Assembly (NCBI RefSeq): GCF_004011805.1
Contig: NZ_RCHJ01000014.1
Coordinates: 62,001-126,000 of the forward strand
Length of the DNA: 64,000 nucleotides
Direction of reading: 5' to 3'
DNA from: Piscinibacter defluvii
GTDB taxonomy: Bacteria; Pseudomonadota; Gammaproteobacteria; Burkholderiales; Burkholderiaceae_C
Shown here: in pieces, positions 51,291 through 61,436 of the stretch
Layout: each line of letters starts with the position of its first letter
Numbering within the stretch: position 1 is the stretch's first letter
Translations under genes and position numbers: made by a program
The notes under the pieces: model-generated
Seen by the model: the letters and a program-made list of their open reading frames with translations, nothing else
Databases searched by the model: none
What the model was told of the DNA's origin: nothing

Positions 51291-51342
51291 AACGTCTATT
51301 ACCGCGATGGGTGAGGCCCGATAGCCCATCTGGGTAATGGGG
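51291..51342 (+). promoter_or_regulatory. Copy 3 of the shared 52-bp element (tusA / soxY)
   Basis: It begins AACGTCTATTACCGCGATGG and ends CATCTGGGTAATGGGG. It matches both other copies at 39 of 52 positions without gaps. The second repeat, GCCCATCTGGGTA, is almost identical to copy 1. The AACGTC edge faces tusA (48 bp) and the GGGTAATG edge faces soxY (64 bp). The same asymmetry in all three divergent regions implies a defined protein arrangement between two promoters. Confidence 0.8.
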
Positions 51343-51405
51343 TTTCGCGGCCGTGGCGTTCACGATCCATGGTCGTCGAACGGCGTTCGCAAGGAGACAT
51401 GCGCC

Positions 51406-51864
51406 ATGACCCATCGTCGAGACGTACTGGTTCGTGGCGCGGCCGTGGCCGCCGCGCTGGCCGGCCTGGGGCTGCTGCCGAGGGCGGCGCAGGCGGCCTG
51501 GTCGCAGGCGGCGTTCGAGGCGAAGTCGATGGCCGAGCTGATGAAGGCGCTCGGCCATGCGGCGCCCGCGGAGAGCAAGGACGTCACGCTCAGCGGCCCG
51601 GACATCGCCGAGAACGGCGCCGTGGTGCCCGTGGGCGCGGCCAGCACGCTGCCGGGCGTCAAGCGCCTGCTGCTGCTGGTCGAGAAGAACCCGAACATGC
51701 TGGCCGCGCTGTTCGACGTGACCGACGCGGTGGAGCCGAACATCGCCACGCGCGTGAAGATGGGCCAGTCGTCCAACGTGTTCGCCGTGGCGATCACCGG
51801 CGACGGCAAGGTGCTCTACGCCGCCAAGGAAATCAAGGTCACCCTCGGCGGCTGCGGCGGCTGA
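51406..51864 (+). CDS. soxY: SoxY, thiosulfate-oxidation carrier protein
   Basis: A 152-residue protein with a Tat signal (THRRDVLVRGAAVAAAL) and the C-terminal GGCGG swinging arm, with C150 as the sulfur-binding residue. SoxY carries sulfur intermediates in the periplasm as a heterodimer with SoxZ, encoded 25 bp downstream. No soxA, X, B, C or D is in the window, so either these are elsewhere or SoxYZ works in a Dsr-type branch. Confidence 0.96.
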   Translation: MTHRRDVLVRGAAVAAALAGLGLLPRAAQAAWSQAAFEAKSMAELMKALGHAAPAESKDVTLSGPDIAENGAVVPVGAASTLPGVKRLLLLVEKNPNMLAALFDVTDAVEPNIATRVKMGQSSNVFAVAITGDGKVLYAAKEIKVTLGGCGG

Positions 51865-51889
51865 GGCGGGGGCATCCAGGAGAACTCAG

Positions 51890-52201
51890 ATGGCAGACCC
51901 GATGCGCATCCGCGCCCAGGCCCAGGGCGACAAGACCACCGTGCGCGTGCTGATGAGCCACGAGATGGAAACCGGCCAGCGCAAGGACAGCGCCGGCAAG
52001 CCGGTCCCCGCCTGGTTCATCCAGGAGGTGAGCGCGTCGCACAACGGCAAGCCGGTGATGACGGCGCAATGGGGCCCCTCGGTGGCGAAGAACCCGTTCC
52101 TGCAGTTCACGATCAAGGGCGCCAAGGCCGGCGACAAGGTCTCGATCAGCTGGAAGGACAACAAGGGCGACAGCCGCAGCGACGAAGCGACCGTGTCCTG
52201 A
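51890..52201 (+). CDS. soxZ: SoxZ, partner of SoxY
   Basis: A 103-residue SoxZ with the typical MRIRAQAQGDKTTVRVLMSHEMETG start (in part), WFIQEVSASHNGKPV and a KAGDKVSISWKDNKGD end. It has no signal peptide and is exported with Tat-targeted SoxY. There is a good AGGAG site before the ATG. Confidence 0.96.
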   Translation: MADPMRIRAQAQGDKTTVRVLMSHEMETGQRKDSAGKPVPAWFIQEVSASHNGKPVMTAQWGPSVAKNPFLQFTIKGAKAGDKVSISWKDNKGDSRSDEATVS

Positions 52202-52240
52202 GCCGGCGCTCGGCTCGCGCCGGACCGGGGCCCGCCGCCG

Positions 52241-52609
52241 ATGTCCTATCTCGACGACCCGCGTGTCCTGTTCGCGGCCGAGCGCACCCTGCTGGCCTGG
52301 CAGCGCAGCGCCATCGCGCTGATGGGCTTCGGCTTCGTGGTCGAGCGCTTCGGCCTGTTCCTGCGCATGGTGTCCAACCAGCCGCTCTCGCCCTCGCAGC
52401 GCGGCTTCTCGCTCTGGCTCGGGGTGGCGCTGCTGCTGACCGGCGCGGTGGTCGCGGTGATCTCGGCGCTGCAGTTCCGCAACGTGGTGCGCGGCCTCGG
52501 CGACAAGGAAATCCCGCGGCCCTACTGGACCGAGGTCGGGGTCTGGCTGAACTTCCTGCTCGCGGCGATCGCGCTCGCGCTGGCCGTGCACTTCGTGACC
52601 AGCGGCTGA
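52241..52609 (+). CDS. DUF202-family membrane protein
   Basis: A 122-residue protein with the DUF202/YidH start DPRVLFAAERTLLAWQRSAIALMGFGF (in part) and three transmembrane helices. The function of the family is unknown. It lies 39 bp after soxZ and may share its transcript. The tRNA-Met gene follows on the opposite strand. Confidence 0.85.
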   Translation: MSYLDDPRVLFAAERTLLAWQRSAIALMGFGFVVERFGLFLRMVSNQPLSPSQRGFSLWLGVALLLTGAVVAVISALQFRNVVRGLGDKEIPRPYWTEVGVWLNFLLAAIALALAVHFVTSG

Positions 52610-52636
52610 GGCCGCGTGGTGGCATGGCGGGGATTT

Positions 52637-52713
<77 letters not shown>

Positions 52714-52777
52714 TGAGCCCGCCATTATATCCGCGTCGCGGAGGCGGAGTGACCCCCTCGCCACCGCCCCGCCCCCG

Positions 52778-53800
52778 ATGTTCAGCTTCTTCCGCAAGAA
52801 ACCCGCCGCACCGGCCGAGCCGGCGGTGGGTTCCCCCGCCACGCCCGATGCGGCACCGAGCGCCGCGCCGGCCGCCGCCGAGCCCGAGCGCGCCGGCTGG
52901 TTCAGCCGCCTGCGCCAGGGCCTGCGCCGCACCGGCAGCAGCATCGCGCAGGTCTTCACCGGCACGAAGATCGACGACGCGCTGTACGAGGAGCTCGAGT
53001 CCGCGCTGCTGATGGCCGATGCCGGCGTGCCGGCCACCGCCTACCTGCTCGACGACCTGAAGCGCCGCGTCAAGGAGGCCAAGGCCACCGAGCCGGCCGC
53101 GGTGAAGGCGCTGCTCGCCGACGGTCTCGCCGAGCTGCTCGCGCCGCTGCAGCGGCCGCTGGAGATCGGCGGCCAGCAGCCGACGGTGATCATGGTGGTG
53201 GGCGTCAACGGCGCGGGCAAGACCACCAGCATCGGCAAGCTGACGCGCCACCTCGCCGACGGCGGGCAGAAGGTGCTGCTGGCGGCGGCCGACACCTTCC
53301 GCGCCGCGGCGCGGGCGCAGCTCGCGGTGTGGGCGGACCGCAACCGCGTCGAGATCGTCGCCCAGGAGGGCGGCGACCCGGCCGCCGTCACCTTCGACGC
53401 GGTGGTGGCCGGCAAGGCGCGCGGCTGCGACGTGGTGATCGCCGACACGGCCGGCCGCCTCACCACGCAGGCGCACCTGATGGAGGAGCTGAAGAAGATC
53501 CGCCGCACGATCGGCAAGGCCCAGGAGGGCGCGCCGCACGAGGTGCTGCTGGTGGTGGACGGCAACACCGGCCAGAACGCGCTGGCGCAGGTGCAGGCCT
53601 TCGACGCGGCGCTGCAGCTCACCGGTCTCGTGATCACCAAGCTCGACGGCACGGCCAAGGGCGGCGCCGTCGCCGCGCTCGCACTGTGGGCGCGTGCGCG
53701 GGCGCAGCCGCTGCCGGTCTACTTCATCGGCGTGGGCGAGAAGCTCGAGGACCTGCAGACCTTCGATGCGCGCGAGTTCGCGCACGCGCTGCTGGACTGA
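52778..53800 (+). CDS. ftsY: FtsY, signal recognition particle receptor
   Basis: A 340-residue SRP-GTPase. A short A/P-rich N-terminal part is followed by the NG domain with G1 VGVNGAGKTTSIGKL, DTFRAAARAQL, DTAGRLTTQAHLMEEL and TKLDGTAKGG. It docks ribosome-SRP complexes at the membrane. Its partner ffh lies less than 1 kb downstream on the other strand. Confidence 0.96.
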   Translation: MFSFFRKKPAAPAEPAVGSPATPDAAPSAAPAAAEPERAGWFSRLRQGLRRTGSSIAQVFTGTKIDDALYEELESALLMADAGVPATAYLLDDLKRRVKEAKATEPAAVKALLADGLAELLAPLQRPLEIGGQQPTVIMVVGVNGAGKTTSIGKLTRHLADGGQKVLLAAADTFRAAARAQLAVWADRNRVEIVAQEGGDPAAVTFDAVVAGKARGCDVVIADTAGRLTTQAHLMEELKKIRRTIGKAQEGAPHEVLLVVDGNTGQNALAQVQAFDAALQLTGLVITKLDGTAKGGAVAALALWARARAQPLPVYFIGVGEKLEDLQTFDAREFAHALLD

Positions 53801-53822
53801 CGCGCGCGGCCCGCGGCGCGTC
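53799..53822. terminator. Possible bidirectional hairpin between ftsY and the DUF2726 gene
   Basis: GACGCGC and GCGCGTC flank a ten-base GC-rich centre between two convergent genes. The stem is strong, but there is no T-run on either side, so intrinsic termination is uncertain. Confidence 0.4.
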
Positions 53823-53831
53823 GAGGGCGCG

Positions 53832-54542
53832 TCAGCGCTCGCGCTTGCCCGGCTGCAGCGGTGTCGGGCCCGAGTTGAACTCGTCGAACCAGGTCGAGGG
53901 CGGCGGCTCGCGCATCTCGATCACCTCGTCGCCCGAGGTGTCGCGGTCCGGCTCGTCGAGCGGCGTCGGGCGCGACGGCCGGATGCGGGTGTCGGCCACC
54001 GGTGCCAGCGCCGCAGGGCCGGCTTCGGCCGCCGCCTTCTTGGGCAGCACCATCTCGCGCGCCGCATCGACCGAGGGCAGGGCGTTGTCGGTCCACACGT
54101 GCATCGGGATGCCGGCGGACCGCAGCACCCGCGCCATGCGCAGCTGGCGCTTGCGCGCGCGATCGCTGGTGCGGTCCGCGGGCGGCTGGATGCTGATCAC
54201 GGCCACCACCTCGGAGCTCATGTCGCACAGCACCAGGTCGGCGCACTGGTTGCCGAGTCGGCGCAGCCACTCCGAGTAGGAGTGGCGGGTCGGCACCTTC
54301 AGGAAGCGCGCCAGCGGCACCTGCGCCAGCACCAGGTAGCCCGGCGCGGCGCGCACGAGCACGCTGTAGGCCAGGCGCTCGGCCGAGGTCATGATGCGGG
54401 TGGCGGTCGGCGGCCAGCCGGCCACCGTGTCGATGCGCGCGCCCTCGTCGCGTTCGGCCGTCGTGCCGCGATTGCGCAGCGCCAGCCAGGCCAGCACCAG
54501 CACGGCCAGGATCACGAGGGCGACGATCTGCCAGGTCTGCAT
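53832..54542 (-). CDS. Membrane-anchored DUF2726-like protein
   Basis: A 236-residue protein with one N-terminal transmembrane helix (IVALVILAVLVLAWLAL). The central region (LTSAERLAYSVLVRAAPGYLVLAQVPLARFLKV in part; CADLVLCDMSSEVVAVISIQ) resembles DUF2726, a nuclease-related fold. The C-terminal third is a low-complexity Pro/Asp-rich tail. It lies 13 bp after ffh on the same strand. Confidence 0.72.
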   Translation of the reverse strand: MQTWQIVALVILAVLVLAWLALRNRGTTAERDEGARIDTVAGWPPTATRIMTSAERLAYSVLVRAAPGYLVLAQVPLARFLKVPTRHSYSEWLRRLGNQCADLVLCDMSSEVVAVISIQPPADRTSDRARKRQLRMARVLRSAGIPMHVWTDNALPSVDAAREMVLPKKAAAEAGPAALAPVADTRIRPSRPTPLDEPDRDTSGDEVIEMREPPPSTWFDEFNSGPTPLQPGKRER

Positions 54543-54555
54543 CGTTGCGGGGGTG

Positions 54556-55956
54556 TCAGCGAGGGCCGCCGGGCAGCTTCATGCCGCCCATGCGCTTCAT
54601 CATCTTCATCAGGCCGCCACCCTTCATCTTCTTCATCATGCCCTGCATCTGCTCGAACTGGTTGAGCAGGCGGTTGACGTCCTGCACCTGAACGCCGGCG
54701 CCGGCGGCGATGCGGCGCTTGCGCGTGGCCTTGATCAGCTCGGGCTTGCGACGCTCCAGCGGCGTCATCGAGCAGATGATGCCTTCCATGCGACGCACGT
54801 CGCGCTCGGCGCGGTCCATGTCGGCCTGGCCGAGCTGGGGCGTCTTGCCGCCCGTCAGCTGCGTGGGCAGCTTGTCGATCAGGCCGGACAGCCCGCCCAT
54901 CTTCTTCATCGACGAGATCTGCATCAGGAAGTCGTTCAGGTCGAAGGCGTCGCCGGCCTTGACCTTCTCGGCGAGCTTCTGCGCCGCCGCGACGTCGACG
55001 CCCTTCTGCACCTCCTCGACCAGCGCGACGATGTCGCCCATGCCGAGCACGCGGCCGGCATGGCGCTCGGCGTCGAACACCTCGAGGCCGTCGATCTTCT
55101 CGCTGATGCCGGCGAACTTGATCGGCGCGCCGGTCACCTGGCGCACCGACAGCGCCGCGCCGCCGCGCGCGTCGCCGTCCATCTTGGTCAGCACGATGCC
55201 GGTCAGCGGCAGCGCCTCCTTGAAGGCCCGGGCGGTGTTGACCGCGTCCTGGCCCTGCATCGCGTCGACCACGAACAGCGTCTCGACCGGCTTGAGCGCC
55301 GCGTGCAGCTCGGCGATCTCCTGCATCAGCGCCGCGTCGATCGCCAGCCGGCCGGCGGTGTCGACCAGCAGCACGTCGACGTAGTGGCGGCGGGCGTAGT
55401 CGAGCGCTGCCTGCGCGATGGCCAGCGGCTTGTCGCTGGCCGACGAGGGGAACCACTCGGCCCCGGCCTGCGCCGTCACGGTCTTGAGCTGCTCGATGGC
55501 AGCCGGACGGTACACGTCGGCCGAGACCGTCAGCACTTTCTTCTTGCGCTTCTCGATCAGGTGGCGCGCGAGCTTGGCGGTGGTGGTGGTCTTGCCGGCG
55601 CCCTGCAGGCCGGCCATCAGGATCACGGCCGGCGGCTGCGTCGCGAGGTCGAGGTCGGCCGGGCCCTTGAGCGTGCCGCTGGCCGGATCGACCTCTCCCA
55701 TGGTCGCGGCGAGCTCGCGGTGCACGATGCCCACCAGCGCCTGGCCGGGCGTGAGCGAGCCCACCACCTCGGCGCCGAGCGCCTTGTCCTTGACCCGCGC
55801 GATGAAGTCGCGCACCACCGGCAGCGCGACGTCGGCCTCGAGCAGCGCCACGCGCACCTCGCGCAGCATGTCCTGCACGTTGCTCTCGGTGATGCGGGCC
55901 TGGCCGCGCATCGTCTTGACGACACGACCGAGGCGTTCGGCGAGGGTGGAGGCCAT
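54556..55956 (-). CDS. ffh: Ffh, signal recognition particle protein
   Basis: A 466-residue SRP54 homologue: N domain (1-90), GTPase with GLQGAGKTTTTAKLA, DTAGRLAIDAALM and TKMDGDARGGAALS, and a methionine-rich M domain (about 325-466; MQGMMKKMKGGGLMKMMKRM). It binds 4.5S RNA and signal sequences of nascent membrane proteins. It is divergent from the ccsA-like gene. Confidence 0.97.
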   Translation of the reverse strand: MASTLAERLGRVVKTMRGQARITESNVQDMLREVRVALLEADVALPVVRDFIARVKDKALGAEVVGSLTPGQALVGIVHRELAATMGEVDPASGTLKGPADLDLATQPPAVILMAGLQGAGKTTTTAKLARHLIEKRKKKVLTVSADVYRPAAIEQLKTVTAQAGAEWFPSSASDKPLAIAQAALDYARRHYVDVLLVDTAGRLAIDAALMQEIAELHAALKPVETLFVVDAMQGQDAVNTARAFKEALPLTGIVLTKMDGDARGGAALSVRQVTGAPIKFAGISEKIDGLEVFDAERHAGRVLGMGDIVALVEEVQKGVDVAAAQKLAEKVKAGDAFDLNDFLMQISSMKKMGGLSGLIDKLPTQLTGGKTPQLGQADMDRAERDVRRMEGIICSMTPLERRKPELIKATRKRRIAAGAGVQVQDVNRLLNQFEQMQGMMKKMKGGGLMKMMKRMGGMKLPGGPR

Positions 55957-56010
55957 GGGGGACGCCGCCGACGGGCGCGAGGCCGCGGGTGGCGAAAGTA
56001 CACTGTGGCC

Positions 56011-56853
56011 ATGATTCTATCGTTCGCTCCCGGCGACCCGGGCGCGACAGCCGAGGCCCTGCTGCTGGGTCTGCCGAGCATCGTCGCACTGACGGCCTAC
56101 CTGGCCGCCGCCCTGATCGGGGAGCGCTTCGCGCCGGCCCTGCGCGCGACGCTGCTGGCGGCCTGGCTGGCGCATGCGGTGGCCATCGTGGTCGACACCG
56201 CCGGGCTCGGCACCGCCGCGCTCGGTGCGCGCTTCGGCTTCGCGCCGGCGCTGTCGGTGACGGTGTGGCTGGTGCTCGCGGTCTACGGCATCGAGAGCCG
56301 CTTCGTGCCGCTGCCGGGCGTGCGGCGCACGCTCGCCTGGCTGGGCGTGGTGACGGTGGTGCTGGCCTGGGTGTTCCCGGGCGAGTTCCGGCCGCACGCG
56401 GTGTCGCGCTGGGCGCCGCTGCACTGGGTGCTGGGCATCGCCTCGTACGGGCTGTTCGGCGCGGCCGTGCTTCACGGCGCGATGCTGAACCGCGCCGAAC
56501 ATCAGTTGCGCCAGCGCGTGGCCGCGCCCGAGCCGGCGCTGCCGGCCGGCATGCCGCTCCTGCGCCTGGAGCGGCTGACCTTCCGCTTCGTCGCGGCGGG
56601 CTTCGTGGTGCTGTCGCTGGCGCTGCTGCTCGGGGTGTGGTTTGCCAACCCCTGGCGCTGGGACCACAAGTCGGTGTTCTCGATGCTCGGCTGGCTGGTG
56701 TTTGCCGGCCTGCTGGCGGGCCGGCGCGCGTTCGGCTGGCGCGGGCCGCGCGCCACGCGCTGGCTGTATGCCGGGGCCGGGCTGCTGCTGCTGGCCTACG
56801 TGGGCTCGCGCTTCGTGCTCGAGGTGCTGCTGCAGCGCCCGCCACCGGCCTGA
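56011..56853 (+). CDS. CcsA/HemX-like inner-membrane cytochrome c assembly protein (YpjD type)
   Basis: A 280-residue protein with eight hydrophobic helices and conserved histidines (APLHWVLGIASYGLFGAAVLHG in part; WRWDHKSVFSMLGW). YpjD-type proteins sit between ffh and pilS in many Burkholderiales and are assigned to the heme-handling CcsA superfamily. The precise role is not established. ATG 56011. Confidence 0.85.
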   Translation: MILSFAPGDPGATAEALLLGLPSIVALTAYLAAALIGERFAPALRATLLAAWLAHAVAIVVDTAGLGTAALGARFGFAPALSVTVWLVLAVYGIESRFVPLPGVRRTLAWLGVVTVVLAWVFPGEFRPHAVSRWAPLHWVLGIASYGLFGAAVLHGAMLNRAEHQLRQRVAAPEPALPAGMPLLRLERLTFRFVAAGFVVLSLALLLGVWFANPWRWDHKSVFSMLGWLVFAGLLAGRRAFGWRGPRATRWLYAGAGLLLLAYVGSRFVLEVLLQRPPPA

Positions 56854-56867
56854 GGGATGCCCGCGCG

Positions 56868-57110
56868 ATGCTGAAGTTCGTGCTGCTGATCGTCGTGGTG
56901 CTGGTGCTGCTGTGGCTGCTGCGCGGCAAGCGCCGCGCTGCCGAGCCGCCGCCCGGGCCGGCACGCGAGGCCGGCGGCTCGCGCCCGGTGGTGGCCTGCG
57001 CCCAGTGCGGCGTGCACCTGCCGCGTGACGAGGCGCTGCCCGGGCGCGGCGGCGTGTTCTGTGGCGAGGCGCACCGTGCCGAGTACGAGCGCAGCCACCC
57101 GGACGCCTGA
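56868..57110 (+). CDS. PP0621-like small membrane-anchored zinc-ribbon protein
   Basis: An 80-residue protein with an N-terminal helix (MLKFVLLIVVVLVLLWLL) and a C-terminal CAQCGVHLPRDEALPGRGGVFC motif (in part: CAQCGVHLPRDEAL), CxxC...C with a following HRAEY, probably binding zinc. It matches the PP0621 family that commonly lies upstream of pilS in this group. Function unknown. Confidence 0.82.
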   Translation: MLKFVLLIVVVLVLLWLLRGKRRAAEPPPGPAREAGGSRPVVACAQCGVHLPRDEALPGRGGVFCGEAHRAEYERSHPDA

Positions 57111-57119
57111 GGCCTCGCG

Positions 57120-59002
57120 ATGAGTACCTCGGCCACCGGCACCGAGCGTCGCGGCAGCCGGCGCCGCCCGACCGCCGACGAGTCCTGGTTCGGCGCGTTC
57201 GAGTCGGCCGAAGACACCCAGATCGGCGAGGACACCGCCCATACCAGCGGACCGGTGCCGCTGGACACCGGCCCGGCGCCGGCCACGGCCTCGCTCGACT
57301 CGCGCCTGTTCTCGCGCCAGGCCGAGCGCATCGTCAGCGCCGGTCAGAGCGCCTTCGACCGCATCTTCCGCACCTTCATCGGCGCGCGGGCCGCGCTCGG
57401 CGTCGCGCTGGCGCTGGCGCTGGCGGCGACAGGGCTGTTCGGCAGCCGGCCGTCGCTGCCGGCGGCGCTGGTCAGCGTGGCCTACGGCGCGCTGGCGCTG
57501 ACGATGTGGCTGCTGCCCAAGCGCGGCACGGTCGAGCCGAAGGCGCTGGCGGAGTTCTGGAACCCGCTCTGGCTGGCCACCATCGGCGTCGACCTGGTGT
57601 GCTTCAGCGCGCTGCACGTGCTGACGCCCGGCTCGAGCCTGAACTACGTGGCGCTGCTGGTGCTGCCGGTGCTGATGGCCGGTGTGCTGACCCCGCGCCT
57701 GAAGGCGCTGGCCACCGCGGCGGCGGTGACGCTGATCCTGTTCGGCAGCGCCTGGCGGTCGGTGCTGGCCGGCGGGCAGATGACGCAGCTGCTGACGCAG
57801 GCGGGCCTGGCCAGCGCCGGCTTCTTCGTCATCACCGTGCTGGCCGGCGAACTGGCTGGGCGACTGGCGCGCGAGGAGCTGACGGCGCGCGGCAACATGG
57901 AGATGGCACGCCAGCAGGCCGCGCTGAACCGCCTGGTGATCGAGGAGATGCAGGACGGCGTGCTGGTGGTCGACCGGCGCGGTCGCGTGCGCGCGGCCAA
58001 CCCGGCTGCACGTCGCCTGCTCGCGCCCGAGGGCATGTGCCGGCCGGCGCCGTTCCAGCTGCGCGGCGTGGACGCCTGGCGCGAGCTGGTGTCCACGGTC
58101 GAGCGGGCCTTCGTCGAATCGAGCTGGCCCGAGGCCGGCCGCGACGTGACGCTCGAGTTCGAACCCGGCCTGGCCCGCACGCTGCGCGTGCGCGTGCGCT
58201 TCACGCGCCAGCGCGCGGCGCAGGCGAACGAGGAGTTCTGCGTGCTGTTCCTCGAGGACGTGCGCAACATGCAGGCGCGCAGCCGGCAGGAGAAGCTGGC
58301 CGCGATGGGGCGCGTGTCGGCCGGCATCGCGCACGAGATCCGCAACCCGCTGGCGGCGATCGCGCAGGCCAACGCGCTGCTGGCCGAGGACAGCACCGAT
58401 CCGGCGCAGCGCCGCCTGATGCGCATGATCGCCGACAACGTCGAGCGCCTGAAGCGCATCGTCGACGACGTGATGGAGGTGGCCCCCGGCCTGCCGCAGG
58501 AGGAGGTGCTGATCGATGCCACCGCGCAGGTGGCCGCGGTGTGCAGCGAGTGGGCCCGGGCGGCCGGCGTCGGCCTGGGCGAGCGCAGCGTGCTGCGGGT
58601 CGAGCTGCCGGGCGAGCCGCTGGGCGTGGCCTTCGACGCCGAGCACCTGCGACGCGTGCTCGTCAACCTGCTGGACAACGCGCGCCGCCATGCCAGCGAC
58701 GCGCCCGGCGCGATCCTGCTGCGGCTCGAGTCGCGCGACGCCGAGACCGCCTTCCTGGGCGTGGCCAGCGACGGCGCGCCGATCCCGCCGGAGGTCGAGC
58801 GTTACCTCTTCGAACCCTTCTTCTCCACGCGCAGCCGCGGCACCGGCCTGGGCCTGTATATTTGCCGCGAGCTGTGCGAACGCTACGGCGCGAGCATCGA
58901 CTACCGCGCCCGGCCGCCCGGCGATCCGCACGGCAACGAATTCTTCGTGGTGATGCGCCGGCTGCCGCTGGCCGACAACGAGGCGCGACTGCACCTGACC
59001 TC

Positions 59003-59006
<4 letters not shown>
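57120..59006 (+). CDS. pilS: PilS-like sensor histidine kinase
   Basis: A 628-residue membrane kinase. A disordered N-terminal 85 residues precede about six transmembrane helices (90-235), a PAS domain (about 265-380), a HisKA domain with the phospho-histidine near residue 405 (GIAHEIRNPLAAIAQ) and an HATPase (NLLDNARRHA, GTGLGLYICREL). With PilR it regulates type IV pilus genes. It overlaps pilR by 4 bp. Confidence 0.92.
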
Positions 59007-60558
<1,552 letters not shown>

Positions 60559-60562
<4 letters not shown>

Positions 60563-61131
60563 GCGCGGCCGCACGCTGGCGACGGGGCTGGTGGAGCGGC
60601 GCGGCGCGCCGCAGCTCGCCCAACCACGGGCCGCGGCCGGACGGCGCGGCCATCGAGCTGCTGCTGCTGCACTCGATCAGCCTGCCGCCGGGGGAGTACG
60701 GCGGCGACTCGATCGAGCGGCTGTTCACCAACCGGCTCGATTGGGGCGCCCACCCGTACTACGCGACGTTCCGCGGGCTCGAGGTCTCGTCGCACTTCGT
60801 GATACGGCGCGACGGGCGCGCCCTGCAGTTCGTCTCGTGCGAGCGCCGCGCCTGGCATGCCGGTCGCTCGAGCTGGCGCGGCCGCGAGAACTGCAACGAC
60901 TTCTCGATCGGCATCGAACTTGAGGGCCTGGAAGGCGAGCCGTTCGAGGATGTGCAGTACGTCACGCTGGCGCGCCTCGTCGACGCGCTAGCGCGACGCT
61001 ACCCGCTGCATGCCATGGCCGGACACGAGCACGTGGCGCCCGGCCGCAAGCGCGACCCCGGCCCGGGCTTCGACTGGGCACGCGTGCGCGCACTGCCCGC
61101 CACCGCCGGTTGGGACTTTCCCGAGATGTGA
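60559..61131 (+). CDS. ampD: AmpD, 1,6-anhydro-N-acetylmuramyl-L-alanine amidase
   Basis: A 190-residue cytoplasmic zinc amidase. The zinc ligands are expected at H38 (LLLLHSISLPPGEYGG) and in the GHEHVAPGRKRDPGPGFDW segment (H and D). It cleaves anhydro-muropeptides during cell-wall recycling. It starts at GTG 60559 inside the pilR stop. Confidence 0.93.
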
Positions 61132-61226
61132 ACCGATGCAACCGCATGTGCGGTTGCAGCATCGCCGCGGCGCGAGCAATGGCGCGGCCTGCGGCCGTTC
61201 TGAGGCATTGGGGCCACACCGACGGC

Positions 61227-61242
61227 ACACTACCGCTAGTGC
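61227..61242 (+). promoter_or_regulatory. NrdR box 1 upstream of nrdA
   Basis: ACACTACCGCTAGTGC, an imperfect palindrome matching the NrdR consensus ACACWATATMTWGTGT in its outer bases. It begins 32 bp before box 2, i.e. about three helical turns, the normal arrangement. NrdR represses ribonucleotide reductase genes when dATP is high. Confidence 0.75.
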
Positions 61243-61271
61243 TTGAAGCACCTTCGGGCCCCAGATATAGT
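61243..61271 (+). promoter_or_regulatory. Predicted sigma-70 promoter of nrdA
   Basis: -35 TTGAAG (61243-61248) and -10 TATAGT (61266-61271), 17 bp apart, giving a start near 61278. The -10 overlaps NrdR box 2, consistent with repression. The 305-bp gap from ampD to nrdA (61132-61436) otherwise holds an inverted GCAACCGCATGTGCGGTTGC-type repeat (61137-61156) that may be the ampD terminator stem. Confidence 0.7.
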
Positions 61272-61274
61272 GTT
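61259..61274 (+). promoter_or_regulatory. NrdR box 2 upstream of nrdA
   Basis: CCCCAGATATAGTGTT. The right half matches the NrdR consensus strongly (ATATAGTGTT); the left half is poor. It covers the -10 hexamer. Confidence 0.7.
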
Positions 61275-61436
61275 CCGTCGTGCTATCCTCCGCGCCCGCT
61301 CGACAGCCGCAGGACCCGCCCGGCAATTGCCGCGTGTCCCGCCGCGAACGCTGATCGACACCCACCGACACCTGCCTCCAGCGTGCATCCGCTCGATTCC
61401 ATGACGACCACCGAAGCGCTCCAACAAGGGGAACCC

